Below the pieces are notes generated by a model. That model was not told the DNA's origin and did not search any database. It saw only the letters and a list, made by a program, of their open reading frames with translations. Shown piece by piece: positions 7,547-16,706 of a stretch of 64,000 bases of DNA (positions are counted from its first letter, which is position 1; each line of letters starts with the position of its first letter). This DNA is from CALBJU01 sp965247125 (GTDB lineage: Bacteria; Bacteroidota; Rhodothermia; Rhodothermales; UBA10348). Where the stretch lies: contig CBDFGO010000003.1 of assembly GCA_965247125.1 (NCBI GenBank), positions 930,001 through 994,000 of the forward strand, written 5' to 3'. Both the position numbers and the translations under genes were made by a program.

Positions 7547-8830
7547 CTATTCGAAATCCGTATTCAGACGATACCGGGAGATGCGATTATTTCCGGTGTC
7601 CGCCACATATACTATTTCCTGATAATATGCGACACCCTGGGGACGGTTGAACTGGCTGGCACCGTCTCCGGATCCTCCAAAAGAGACGACCACCGGCTTC
7701 GATGACGTGGAGCCGGGTGGTGGCGTTACACCTTCCACACCGCGGCCGGTAAATACGAACAGACTGTCGCTACCTCCATCAATAACGAACAGGAAATTGG
7801 AACCATCCGATGCGACAGCCAGACCTGTCGGATTGGTGAACTTGAATTCATCATATAAAAATCCATCTCCATTGTTGGGATTGCCTGTCGCTTGGAGCAG
7901 TTGGGTGTCTGGCTGGTATTCGATGCCGTCGCTCGTAAAGACAACTCTGATCGACAACGTGGAAAACCGAAGGGGAGAGAGAGGCGGAAGACCACCATCC
8001 ATCACATCGTCCCGAGTCGAAGATTGCGTCAGCACGAAGTGGCGACTCTGCTCAAAAAACGCCTGTTGGGGAGGGTGGACGAACGTCAGAACATCTGTAG
8101 GAAAGAGGGAGCTGCGCAGGCTGGCGCGAGAGGGATGTAACGTGACAATAGACTGCAGATTAAAACCTTCGGCGTTAAACTCCATAATGGTATTGTGTGG
8201 CGATATCACCGTCGCGCGATCATTGATCGGCCCTCGCCTCGACACGTAAATGTGGTTGTCGTAAAGCACTCCCACACCTGTAAAAGAGACTTCCTCATCG
8301 GTATCGATGGGATCGGGACGATTGAATCTGCGCGAATCATCATCGAATGGATGCCAGATAATGTTCGCAATACGTGGAGCGCCGCTGGTCAAATCGGAAT
8401 AGCGCAGAACCACCGGAAGATTCCAGATGCGTCCATCCAAAAGCGTATCGCGGCGCGCGGTCACGTAGACGTCAAGTTTTCGATCCTGAATGACCGAAGT
8501 CCCACCACCTTCGATTGGAATATGCTGAGCTCCCCGGCCCGCGGCATCTAAAATGTGCAATCCACGGTTATCGACCACGTAAATCAGCTCATCATATCCG
8601 ACATAAACGTCCTTGGGCTCGTCAAACTCGATGTTGTCGCCGCCCTGCGAGAAGAATGGAAACAGAGCGACATACTCGACTTCGTTGATCAGTTGCGGAT
8701 CACTGCGGCCGGCATCGAAGATATCGTTCGTCGTTTGGTCGTCCTTCGACCCCATAAGCGAATCACAACCGGACATGCTCGTCGAGACGACGATGAGTGC
8801 GAGAACAAGGTATGATCGAGTGTTTATCAA
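7547..8830 (-). CDS. NHL/beta-propeller-repeat lipoprotein
   Basis: This 427-residue protein has a leader ending SMSGC (lipobox Cys22). It then shows repeated beta-propeller blades of NHL type, such as FDEPKDVYVGYDELIYVVDN, FTNPTGLAVASDGSNFLFVID and the last blade FNRPQGVAYYQEIVYVADTG. NHL propellers usually bind proteins or ligands or act as scaffolds. Its ATG overlaps the PorV-like gene stop by 4 bp (8827-8830), so it belongs to the same operon as the TonB receptor. Probable site is the periplasm or outer-membrane surface. A decayed copy of its last repeat lies at 4893-5102 on the far side of ppc. Confidence 0.82.
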   Translation of the reverse strand: MINTRSYLVLALIVVSTSMSGCDSLMGSKDDQTTNDIFDAGRSDPQLINEVEYVALFPFFSQGGDNIEFDEPKDVYVGYDELIYVVDNRGLHILDAAGRGAQHIPIEGGGTSVIQDRKLDVYVTARRDTLLDGRIWNLPVVLRYSDLTSGAPRIANIIWHPFDDDSRRFNRPDPIDTDEEVSFTGVGVLYDNHIYVSRRGPINDRATVISPHNTIMEFNAEGFNLQSIVTLHPSRASLRSSLFPTDVLTFVHPPQQAFFEQSRHFVLTQSSTRDDVMDGGLPPLSPLRFSTLSIRVVFTSDGIEYQPDTQLLQATGNPNNGDGFLYDEFKFTNPTGLAVASDGSNFLFVIDGGSDSLFVFTGRGVEGVTPPPGSTSSKPVVVSFGGSGDGASQFNRPQGVAYYQEIVYVADTGNNRISRYRLNTDFE

Positions 8831-9846
8831 AAGCCTATACTGAGTCCAATTCTGTGGACTGATCCAAGGCGATCAAGTCTATTGAAGGCGTAATCGAACG
8901 TAAAACCGGCTCCCGAGAGTGGAAGGTTCAGCCCTACACCAAAACTTGGAATGGTGGATTCTTCAATGCCGAAACGGTACCCCGTTCTGAGGAAAAGTGT
9001 GCCTTGCCAATCATATTCGACTCCAAAACTCCAGTTTTCGGCGTTGTCGTTAGGATTGTTCAGCTGAGAATTCAGCGTAATTGAATTCGTAGCGGAGGAC
9101 TTCATCATCTCGTAGGCGAATGCCATGTGAAACGTTGTCGGCGGTGTCATAGACTCGAAATCCGACTCGATCCGAATGGGATTGTCATCAATAATGGTCC
9201 GTTCTATCTCTCCTTCTGGTGTCCCGTCGAGCCCGAAATTGCGGACAGCAACTCCCATGCGAGCCCCGGTAGTACCAACCGCATAAAAAATGCCCATGTC
9301 GAAAGCGAGCGTAGACGTCGAGATCTCAGCGACGCTTTCCCGGATGTATTTGGTGGTGATTCCGTAGCTGAAGAGATCGGAGAGTTGCTGGGAGATGGTC
9401 AGACCTGCAGCCGTGTCGATCAATCGGAAGGTTTCACCGGTTCCAAAGGGCTCAAATTCAGTCGTGACATTCATTTCACCAGAATTCAGTGTTTGCAGAC
9501 TGGCGCCGATGGTGACGTTGGTGCCGGGCAGATGATAGGTGACACCTGCGAATTCGAGATTGACGTCCACGAAATACGCTGTATGATAAAATCCTACCTG
9601 AATTCCTGGTAAATGTGAAGCCAGTGCGGGATTCCAGAACAAGGAAGAGACATCGAAAGCCGACGCAACAACCGACTCACCGAGAGCTGCGGAGCGAGCA
9701 TCCACCGGAATCTTCAAGAATTGAAATCCAGACGTACCCGCTCTTTCTCCTCCGAGCGTAGGCAGTAGTTGCGCATTGGCTCGTTCGGCGCTGAGCGACA
9801 GGACCATAATTGCGAGAATGGGCAGTATGAGGGAGCGCGTCGACAT
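8827..9846 (-). CDS. PorV/PorQ-family outer-membrane beta-barrel protein
   Basis: This 339-residue protein has a signal peptide (to about ANAQ, residue 25) and the family's conserved N-terminal block: GTSGFQFLKIPVDARSAALG then SSLFWNPALAS. The rest alternates strands of a FadL-like barrel and ends in aromatic Phe (RIGLSIGF). PorV is the T9SS outer-membrane shuttle, while related PorQ/UPF0164 proteins help surface attachment. Overlaps of one base with the TonB-receptor stop and 4 bp with the NHL gene tie it to this operon, suggesting a dedicated partner for the T9SS cargo encoded with it. Whether it is a true PorV or a porin-like relative cannot be settled here. Confidence 0.8.
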   Translation of the reverse strand: MSTRSLILPILAIMVLSLSAERANAQLLPTLGGERAGTSGFQFLKIPVDARSAALGESVVASAFDVSSLFWNPALASHLPGIQVGFYHTAYFVDVNLEFAGVTYHLPGTNVTIGASLQTLNSGEMNVTTEFEPFGTGETFRLIDTAAGLTISQQLSDLFSYGITTKYIRESVAEISTSTLAFDMGIFYAVGTTGARMGVAVRNFGLDGTPEGEIERTIIDDNPIRIESDFESMTPPTTFHMAFAYEMMKSSATNSITLNSQLNNPNDNAENWSFGVEYDWQGTLFLRTGYRFGIEESTIPSFGVGLNLPLSGAGFTFDYAFNRLDRLGSVHRIGLSIGF

Positions 9847-12761
9847 CAGAATCTGAACGACGCCCCCAGTACGATGTGTCTGCCAGGAAGGAATCTGGCA
9901 GGATTGAAGGGTGGCAGACCGGAGGAATTGGGATCGTCGAAGCGAGGATCCCGCGTTCCCGAGACAACATCAAACTCCGAATTGCCTCGAAGCGTCGTAA
10001 AGTCGATTTTGGATGGGTTCACGTCTGGATATCCCTTTCCCGTAACAGGATTGATGATGACGCTGTTCTTCTGATTGAACAGATTGGTAATCTCGAGCGT
10101 CAGTTTCAGGTAGGTGGATGAAACCGCGATGTTTTTCTGAAGACTCATATCGAACCACCACCATGTCGCACCTATCTCAGAAAAACGCTTCGCTGGGTTG
10201 GAGACCGTTTCGTAGACTGGCCGCCAATCCTGCTCACCGCTGAACGGATTGACTTCATTGCCCCTGAACTCAGCGGGCGTAAAGCGTTGGCCGCTCCGGA
10301 TGGTAGAGGAGAGGAAGAGGGATAAATGGTTCAGTCCCGTGATACCGAAGAGTGGATCGGGTCGGTCACGCCTCAATGTCACACTCGTTTTCAGGTCAAA
10401 CGGGCGGTCCCAGGCAAGTGGTGTCTCGAACGTGTTGTCGATGTCGCCGTTGGCGAGGAAATCTGCCAGCGCGTCATTGTTGGTGGATGACAGGCCAGTT
10501 GCTTTCGAAAACGACGCCGATATGCGGCCCGAAAACCAGTCACCCACGCGCTTAAGATAACTGGCTTCAATGCCCCGAATGCGCGCGAAGTCTCCATTGA
10601 TGCGAAACGCGCGCGATACTTCACGCCCGGTGGGATCGGGCACGACCACATTTTCCACCGTGATAAAATCGAATTTATCACGCCAGAACGCGGTCACATT
10701 CAGTACGTCGTTACTTGAGAACTGGGTGCGCAGGCCCAGCTCGTACGAGATATCCACCTCGGGATCCAAATTTGGATTTCCAAGATCTGAGAAGAAGGAA
10801 CGATCCTGAAAAAACGGATCGAGCCCAGTGTACACAAAGGTCGGATGCGGCAGCTTGGTCGAGTGCCCGTAATTAAAGAACATCACCCGGTTTTCGGTGA
10901 TGGGAAAAGAGACTCTGATCTTGGGAAGCATCCGGAATTTGGTCCGAAGTCCAAATATTTTGATGGTGTCATCTTTATAATTTTTCCTCACACCTTCCAG
11001 AATGGGCGCCTGTGGGTTCTCAATCAGGTCATCCACATATTTTCCGGGAGACCAGTATTCGAGCCTTGCGCCAATGTTTGCAATGAGACCGCGATAACGG
11101 ATCTGGTGCGTTCCAAATATGCCGCCTCTTCGGGGCTTTACCCGCCAGATATCCGAACTCTCTCCAAGCCGGTTGGTGCTGGTCCCGTCGTCGGACCCAA
11201 TGGGTGCGCCAACCCAGGGACGAACGACGTCAATCCATTGATAATCGTTGAATTTTGACTCGAAACCGAGGGTAGTACGATTGTTCAGGTCTTCAGAAAA
11301 CCTCGTATACGTTCCTCTCAGAGTGTATTCTTCGGCAAAGTGGTCATGAAAGCGGGTTGCGATACCTCCGTTATTGATCAATCCAGGCCCAGGCAGGATG
11401 AACAGGGCATTAGGGTCGGTTGGATTACCGTTTTCATCCACAAATACAGTTGCCGGATATGTGGTGACGCTGAAAGGATCGAGTTCTGTACTCACATTCT
11501 GGGGACGCCACTCACGTCCGTTCGCATCGGCGCGAAGCTTCGTGAACAGCCGACTGAACTGGACGTCATAAAATGACTGATTGTTCAGAACGTGCGACCA
11601 TTTGACGTACGAAATGATGTTGTCGTGCGCGTATGTGTTGGCGTTATCTGGCTGCAGAATGAAGGAGTATTGGAATCCCGGAGAGACGATGGCTTCGTTT
11701 CCAGTGACCTGCAGCATTCGGGTGTTCTGATTGATAGTCAGGCTCCGCTGGTAGGAGCTCTGCACTTTCATTCCCGGCTTCACCTCATACGTCAGTTTGG
11801 AGATGCCACTCCATCGATTACCCGTCCGCGGCATGAAGAATGTCCCGTCGACGAGGGAAGATTCAACCTGTTCAGGCCTGGCAATTTTTCTCGTGAATCC
11901 ATCCGAAACCTGAATCTGTCCGGACATGAAAAACCGGAGTTTTCGTTTGATGATGGGGCCACTGAAATTGAGCTCCCATATGTCCTCCATGAAGTTCGAG
12001 TCGGCGTTAGAATTGAAGCCCAGGTTGTCCCGCTTGTGGGAGAGAAAGCCTCGAAAATCATCGGTGCCATCCTGGATCGTCACGGAGATTACACCGGATG
12101 TAACGTCACCAAATTCCGCACCGACGCCGCCAGTCGTTACTTCAATTTCACTGAACGCGTTCGATCCCACATCCAGCCCAAACCCCGTTCCAGCGAGAGG
12201 ATCTTTTGCTGAAACCCCATCTACGATAAAACCCGTCTCGTCTGCCCTACCTCCACGTATATACAGGCCGGTTGGGTCTCTGATGACCCCCACCTGGGTG
12301 GCCACGATTTGCTGAATGTCCCTCAAAGGGGCAACCTCGATATCGTCGCTCGAGATGGTCTGAGAGGAGGATGAACTTTCTACATCAACGAGGGGGCGCT
12401 CACCCACAATTATTATTTCGCCCTCTGCCGAAAGAACCGCTTCTGCGAGATCTACATTCAGGGTCGTGTTCTCGCCATCCCTGATCACAATACCCGTGAA
12501 CAGCTTGGTTTCAAATCCGATATACGAGATGCGGATGGAGTACTCACCTGCTCTGACAGAGAGAACGCTGTAGCTTCCCTCCAGATCGGTCGATGCCCCA
12601 AGCGTCGTTCCGATGATCAACACGTTGACGCCAATCAACGTTTCGCCCGTTTGTGCGTCTGTGATTTTTCCCGAAAGCGATCCTTGGGCGAAGCTCAGGC
12701 CCGTGGATCCCACGACGAGGAGAACCAGAAACAGGCAATATTTGCAGGCAAGTTGTCTCAT
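9846..12761 (-). CDS. TonB-dependent receptor with carboxypeptidase-regulatory-like domain
   Basis: This 971-residue outer-membrane receptor has a signal peptide ending near SFAQ (residue 26). A carboxypeptidase-regulatory-like domain follows at about 29-110 (GKITDAQTGETLIGVNV). A plug domain at about 120-235 contains GLYIRGGRADETGFIVDGV. A large 22-strand barrel ends in the aromatic motif GASFRF. It would import a bulky substrate using TonB energy. There is no SusD-like gene beside it, so a glycan (Sus) system is not indicated. It overlaps the upstream lipoprotein gene by ATGA and the PorV-like gene downstream by one base. The substrate is unknown; neighbouring nuclease and OB-fold proteins hint at nucleic-acid material. 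Confidence 0.9.
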   Translation of the reverse strand: MRQLACKYCLFLVLLVVGSTGLSFAQGSLSGKITDAQTGETLIGVNVLIIGTTLGASTDLEGSYSVLSVRAGEYSIRISYIGFETKLFTGIVIRDGENTTLNVDLAEAVLSAEGEIIIVGERPLVDVESSSSSQTISSDDIEVAPLRDIQQIVATQVGVIRDPTGLYIRGGRADETGFIVDGVSAKDPLAGTGFGLDVGSNAFSEIEVTTGGVGAEFGDVTSGVISVTIQDGTDDFRGFLSHKRDNLGFNSNADSNFMEDIWELNFSGPIIKRKLRFFMSGQIQVSDGFTRKIARPEQVESSLVDGTFFMPRTGNRWSGISKLTYEVKPGMKVQSSYQRSLTINQNTRMLQVTGNEAIVSPGFQYSFILQPDNANTYAHDNIISYVKWSHVLNNQSFYDVQFSRLFTKLRADANGREWRPQNVSTELDPFSVTTYPATVFVDENGNPTDPNALFILPGPGLINNGGIATRFHDHFAEEYTLRGTYTRFSEDLNNRTTLGFESKFNDYQWIDVVRPWVGAPIGSDDGTSTNRLGESSDIWRVKPRRGGIFGTHQIRYRGLIANIGARLEYWSPGKYVDDLIENPQAPILEGVRKNYKDDTIKIFGLRTKFRMLPKIRVSFPITENRVMFFNYGHSTKLPHPTFVYTGLDPFFQDRSFFSDLGNPNLDPEVDISYELGLRTQFSSNDVLNVTAFWRDKFDFITVENVVVPDPTGREVSRAFRINGDFARIRGIEASYLKRVGDWFSGRISASFSKATGLSSTNNDALADFLANGDIDNTFETPLAWDRPFDLKTSVTLRRDRPDPLFGITGLNHLSLFLSSTIRSGQRFTPAEFRGNEVNPFSGEQDWRPVYETVSNPAKRFSEIGATWWWFDMSLQKNIAVSSTYLKLTLEITNLFNQKNSVIINPVTGKGYPDVNPSKIDFTTLRGNSEFDVVSGTRDPRFDDPNSSGLPPFNPARFLPGRHIVLGASFRF

Positions 12762-14395
12762 CGCTTGGGGAATCCGAGGCTTTCCAGGATGAGCTTCAAT
12801 GCCCGAATCGGTGTCTCGCCGCTATCGTCGGCCCCAATGATAAGGGGTGCACTGCTCTGATCATTGATAAGCGGAAGGGCGAAAAGGCCTACTCGCTGAT
12901 CTGCAGAGATTGAGGCGACGACCGATGATCCAGGCCATGGACCTTGTCGACTCCCCACGCGAGTAACGTATCGATATTCGGCTTCGTAAATGGGAATTAT
13001 GTTTGCACCTGTCGTGATGTAGGGTAGAGTAGTCACCAAAAACGCATTCGACTTCAATTCCGGAAGTGCTTCCGAGGTCGACGGAAGCGTCAATCCTCCA
13101 GCCGTAATAGAAGCACCGGTGCTCATCCGAAGCGTCTGTCTCAAACTGTCTGGAAATATGATCATCGTCGTGAGCGGCATCACCAGGGCGGCCGCGTTTT
13201 CGAAAATCTGATCTGGATCCGGAGGAATACCGATTGGAGAATGAACCATCAGCTTTCCGCCGTTGTCGAAGAACAGATCCATCACCTGAGACGCGAAAGG
13301 TAGATTGTTTCCCTGGATCCGGTTGGTGCTGTTTGAAGCCACCCAGTAGATGTACTGATAGCCGGCAAGAAATCTCTCCAGCGTGGGTTGTGCATTCGGG
13401 GGAAGAAGGGTAGATCTTGGGGTGTTGCCCGTACTACCGGTAGCGAATGGAGTCGTAATATCCCACGTATCGACAGGCATTCCCGCAGGAAGAAAATCCT
13501 TCAACAGCGTAAGATGGAATGCGGTCAGTTGAGTATTGGTTGTCCTCCTGTAGTCGTTTACGTAAAGAACTTCAGCCGTCTTAGCCTTCACAAACCACGA
13601 TAGTTCAATTCTTGTACTTGTGGTGTCCGTGAGATCGACGGATCTCATGTAGAGCACGTTAGTGTCGTTGATTTTCAATCCGGGTACTCGGATTGAACTC
13701 GATTCAAAACCTCTCCCAAGAAAAACTCGGGCTTCAACCTCACCCGAAAAACCTGGAGCGAAGGTCTCCGTGACAAATGTCGCAAAATCAACGTCCGCAG
13801 GAAGCGCTACGAATGATGTGGAATCGTTAAAACTGATATCAATGTGAGAGAGGTTGTCATCGCCATCCGGATCAGAAGCGACCCATCCCAGAGACATCAC
13901 ATTGAACGTAGTATCAGGAGGTAGATCAAAAAGGCCAAATTTCAGCTCTGGCGGACTGTTTTTTACCGGAAAGACCGTGCTTGCTGGAGTCGGGTCGACA
14001 GCTCCCTCGTTGTCTACTGCCCGGGCCTCAAACACGACGTCGGATACCTTCAAACCGGGACGAATAGGCAGGAGGAAGAGTGAATCTGTCCGCTGGGTGA
14101 ACAACCAGGCCGCATCGTCTCCGGATTCGCCCTGATCATAAAACCGGACTTCGTATCCCTGCACGAATCCATCGGGATCGTCACCGGACCACGAGACCTG
14201 AACAGTTGATGTGAGGCGATTGTCCTCGCCCAGATTGTCGAGCAGCGATTCGTCCTGAACACTCAGTTGAGTGTCCGGTGGTTGATTTTCGAAAGAGGAC
14301 CCTTTGATGGATGAATCGCACCCAACAACGAATAGCAACAGAATACCTGTTGCTATTACTGGAAAGTGCCGCGATATGCGAAGAAGTTGTTCCAA
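12758..14395 (-). CDS. Fibronectin-III-like lipoprotein with GATase-like C-terminal region, hypothetical
   Basis: This 545-residue protein has a leader ending FVVGC (lipobox Cys26). Residues about 40-150 resemble a fibronectin-III/Ig-like fold (PPDTQLSVQD, WSGDDPDGFVQGYEVRFYD). The second half (from about 250) has alternating strands and helices, including VLYVNDYRR, YQYIYWVAS and VMDLFFDNGGKLMVHSPIG, reminiscent of class I glutamine-amidotransferase-like folds without an obvious catalytic Cys. The stop overlaps the TonB-receptor start by 4 bp, so a surface partner of that receptor is likely. I do not recognise an exact family and assign no reaction. Confidence 0.7.
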   Translation of the reverse strand: MEQLLRISRHFPVIATGILLLFVVGCDSSIKGSSFENQPPDTQLSVQDESLLDNLGEDNRLTSTVQVSWSGDDPDGFVQGYEVRFYDQGESGDDAAWLFTQRTDSLFLLPIRPGLKVSDVVFEARAVDNEGAVDPTPASTVFPVKNSPPELKFGLFDLPPDTTFNVMSLGWVASDPDGDDNLSHIDISFNDSTSFVALPADVDFATFVTETFAPGFSGEVEARVFLGRGFESSSIRVPGLKINDTNVLYMRSVDLTDTTSTRIELSWFVKAKTAEVLYVNDYRRTTNTQLTAFHLTLLKDFLPAGMPVDTWDITTPFATGSTGNTPRSTLLPPNAQPTLERFLAGYQYIYWVASNSTNRIQGNNLPFASQVMDLFFDNGGKLMVHSPIGIPPDPDQIFENAAALVMPLTTMIIFPDSLRQTLRMSTGASITAGGLTLPSTSEALPELKSNAFLVTTLPYITTGANIIPIYEAEYRYVTRVGSRQGPWPGSSVVASISADQRVGLFALPLINDQSSAPLIIGADDSGETPIRALKLILESLGFPKR

Positions 14396-14410
14396 ACAGG
14401 TTACCGGGTT

Positions 14411-14445
14411 GTTCTGAGCGCGCGCCGGAGGCGCGCGCTCAGAAC
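14411..14445. other. Perfect 16-bp intercistronic stem-loop
   Basis: GTTCTGAGCGCGCGCC, a GGA spacer and its exact reverse complement form a very stable hairpin. It lies between the OB-fold T9SS protein gene and the FnIII-like lipoprotein gene on the minus strand. No T-run follows on the minus strand, so it is not a classical terminator. It could partly terminate, or protect the upstream mRNA segment from 3' exonucleases and so set different expression levels within the operon. Confidence 0.6.
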
Positions 14446-14461
14446 AGTCACCGGCAAAGTG

Positions 14462-16678
14462 CTACTTCATGAGGAGCATTTTTTTCGTCTGGAGCTTCGA
14501 TCCCGAAGACAGGCGATAGATATACAGCCCGCTCGAGAGATCAGTAGCATCAAATGTAACCGTATGAGTACCAACCGATTGGTTAGTATTCACAAGCGTT
14601 GCCACTTGTCGTCCCAGCACATCAAATACCTCCAGAAGAACCTGTCCCGAAGAGGCAATGCTGTAAGTAATCTGCGTGCTTGGATTGAACGGATTCGGAT
14701 AGTTCTGGTCCAGCGTAAACGTAGCAGGGAGGCCGTCCTCTTCGTTCGCGGTATTGATAACCATACCAATATCGTCAAATGAGCCCGGCTCCAGCTTGAA
14801 ATTGCTGAACGTATACCAAACTACACCTCGGACGAAGTCCAGCCGTTCGCCAGCCGCAAAAACGGTCCCAGGATCGCCTCCTGAATAGGACACCCCGCTG
14901 TGCTCATCATCGACGCGTATCGCGTTGTCACTCGTACCGTCCGATGATATGGTAAACTCACCGAAGGGTCCGCTTGGAGCGTCTGCGTTTGTAGCCAGGA
15001 TAAGTGGATCATCGACTTCCACGAGCACACTTTCATATGCCTCTGCCAGGTCCCTGTCTGCTATCACCGCGCTGTTGACAACTCGAGGAGCGATGGTAGA
15101 GCCTCCCGTGGAGACAACGGTGAAAACGATATCGTTATCCTGCATAAACGTCATTCCAAAACGCTCGTAAATCTCAGCATGGGTGATATTGATCACATCA
15201 CCGGCGTTGAGAACTCGCAGCCCGGAGTCATCATCCGGGAAACGTACAACGATTCCAGACCAGGCAGCGCCGCTGGCGTCGTCCTGAAGAGTGAGGTGGC
15301 GGGTATCTGGCTGGGAATATTGAACCGTCGCCGTGATGTTCATGTCCACCTCCATATCGAAGAATGGAGAGCTTCCGACCCCACCAGTGGTGGTCTCCTG
15401 GATATGCGCGATGGACGTAATACCACCAACCAGTGATCTCAGGGGTAACGGAGCGGAATCAGTAGTCGCGCCGGTATTGTCGGTCGCACTGACCCAGTAC
15501 GTTATAAAGTCGCCATGTAAAGCAGGGGGAATTTCGAGCGAATACACACCTCCGGATTCTCCCGTTGACGGGACTGAAATCTCCGTAGAATCACTGCTCG
15601 TGTAGTACACAAGACTTACGGAAGTGATCGATCTGGTCGGATCCGCCGCCACGTCAGCTGTAATTGCAGATGCCCCACCCAGGCCAGGAACGCTGGCTGG
15701 TCGAGAAATATTGGCAACCGCTGGCGGAGATTCCGTCACAACGAGATCAGAATCGGCCATTGGACTGATAGCCATCACTGATCCATTGGGCACTCCAAGG
15801 CTGAATGGATCCGATCCTGTCAGGCCGGGCATATGGAGAAATCCAGATAGATTTACTCTTGCGCCCGAGGGTGGCGGAGAAAAATCGTCCGAGAGAACAT
15901 TGAACGAGGAGGGATACACCCCGGCACGATCGTTACGATACCTCAGGGATGTGTCGTAACCACTGACTGAGGTCGTCCCAGCGTCGGTGGTAATATTGTA
16001 GTCAGGTCGATCACCAACTGTTCTTGTGAGAACGGTGGCGTCCGCAATCATGACGTAGTTGCTACGCAGGTCTGGCAGGTTTGCCCAGTTGACCTGAATG
16101 GCGCCATCGGCGCCCATATCCTGATTTACATCAGCCGTCGTAACTACGATTGGGTCGAAGATGGGGTCTGTTGCTGGATCTCGAGATCCAACGACCGTGA
16201 AGGAGGTGGGCGTGATCTGGTTGGTCGAGAAAAACGGGCTGATGGTTCCGACTACCTCTATCACATCACCCCGAATCAGCGATACGAGACCAAGATTACT
16301 TCCGTCCACGATTTGTGTACCGTGACCCAGATTTCCCTCGGTGTCAGCGGTAACGTCGCGCACCCATACATGGACGCGACTTGGGAGTCCCGTCGTAGAA
16401 TTGATCGAAGAGAGACCTGAATTCAATGGATCCGAGATGACAACGGCTGTAAATCGCACTTCCGTGCCACAAAGCGTATTGTCATAAATGAGACCGGTGC
16501 AAAACCCTGGGTTTATATCGCCCGCGGTTAGCGCCGTACCGAGACTCATGAGCTGATCAATCTGATCTTGTGGAATGGCATTTATCTGGCGAATAGTTAC
16601 ATCCGTCTGGGCGAACACGTCGCCTGCCATAATCGGCACAATGAGCAGCATGAGCAGTGTTGTCGCTCTTTTTAGCAT
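14462..16678 (-). CDS. Large T9SS cargo protein with OB-fold-like domains
   Basis: This 738-residue protein has a signal peptide (to about residue 23, DVFAQ). Two regions, about 45-170 and 425-540, resemble OB-fold nucleic-acid-binding modules found in secreted nucleases (EVRFTAVVISDP with RGDVIEVVGTIS; RHLTLQDDASGAAWSG with NAGDVINITHAEI). Between them is an Ig/FnIII-like stretch (ITSVSLVYYTSSDSTE). The C-terminus has a textbook T9SS sorting domain (QNYPNPFNPSTQITYSI to KKMLLMK). It would be secreted and attached or released at the cell surface. Gene order places it second in the operon. OB-fold assignment is by eye and moderate; enzymatic activity is not evident. Confidence 0.75.
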   Translation of the reverse strand: MLKRATTLLMLLIVPIMAGDVFAQTDVTIRQINAIPQDQIDQLMSLGTALTAGDINPGFCTGLIYDNTLCGTEVRFTAVVISDPLNSGLSSINSTTGLPSRVHVWVRDVTADTEGNLGHGTQIVDGSNLGLVSLIRGDVIEVVGTISPFFSTNQITPTSFTVVGSRDPATDPIFDPIVVTTADVNQDMGADGAIQVNWANLPDLRSNYVMIADATVLTRTVGDRPDYNITTDAGTTSVSGYDTSLRYRNDRAGVYPSSFNVLSDDFSPPPSGARVNLSGFLHMPGLTGSDPFSLGVPNGSVMAISPMADSDLVVTESPPAVANISRPASVPGLGGASAITADVAADPTRSITSVSLVYYTSSDSTEISVPSTGESGGVYSLEIPPALHGDFITYWVSATDNTGATTDSAPLPLRSLVGGITSIAHIQETTTGGVGSSPFFDMEVDMNITATVQYSQPDTRHLTLQDDASGAAWSGIVVRFPDDDSGLRVLNAGDVINITHAEIYERFGMTFMQDNDIVFTVVSTGGSTIAPRVVNSAVIADRDLAEAYESVLVEVDDPLILATNADAPSGPFGEFTISSDGTSDNAIRVDDEHSGVSYSGGDPGTVFAAGERLDFVRGVVWYTFSNFKLEPGSFDDIGMVINTANEEDGLPATFTLDQNYPNPFNPSTQITYSIASSGQVLLEVFDVLGRQVATLVNTNQSVGTHTVTFDATDLSSGLYIYRLSSGSKLQTKKMLLMK

Positions 16679-16706
16679 GTGGGTACCTCTAGTGTTTGGT
16701 AAATAG

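Noticed and set aside
11592..12212. 206-codon plus-strand frame inside the TonB receptor gene
   Set aside because: Antisense shadow of a clear receptor; no leader, motif or start signal of its own.
9846..14395. SusC/SusD-type glycan utilisation locus
   Set aside because: The receptor has the regulatory domain of that class, but there is no SusD-like protein or glycoside hydrolase beside it, and the neighbouring lipoprotein is FnIII-like instead.
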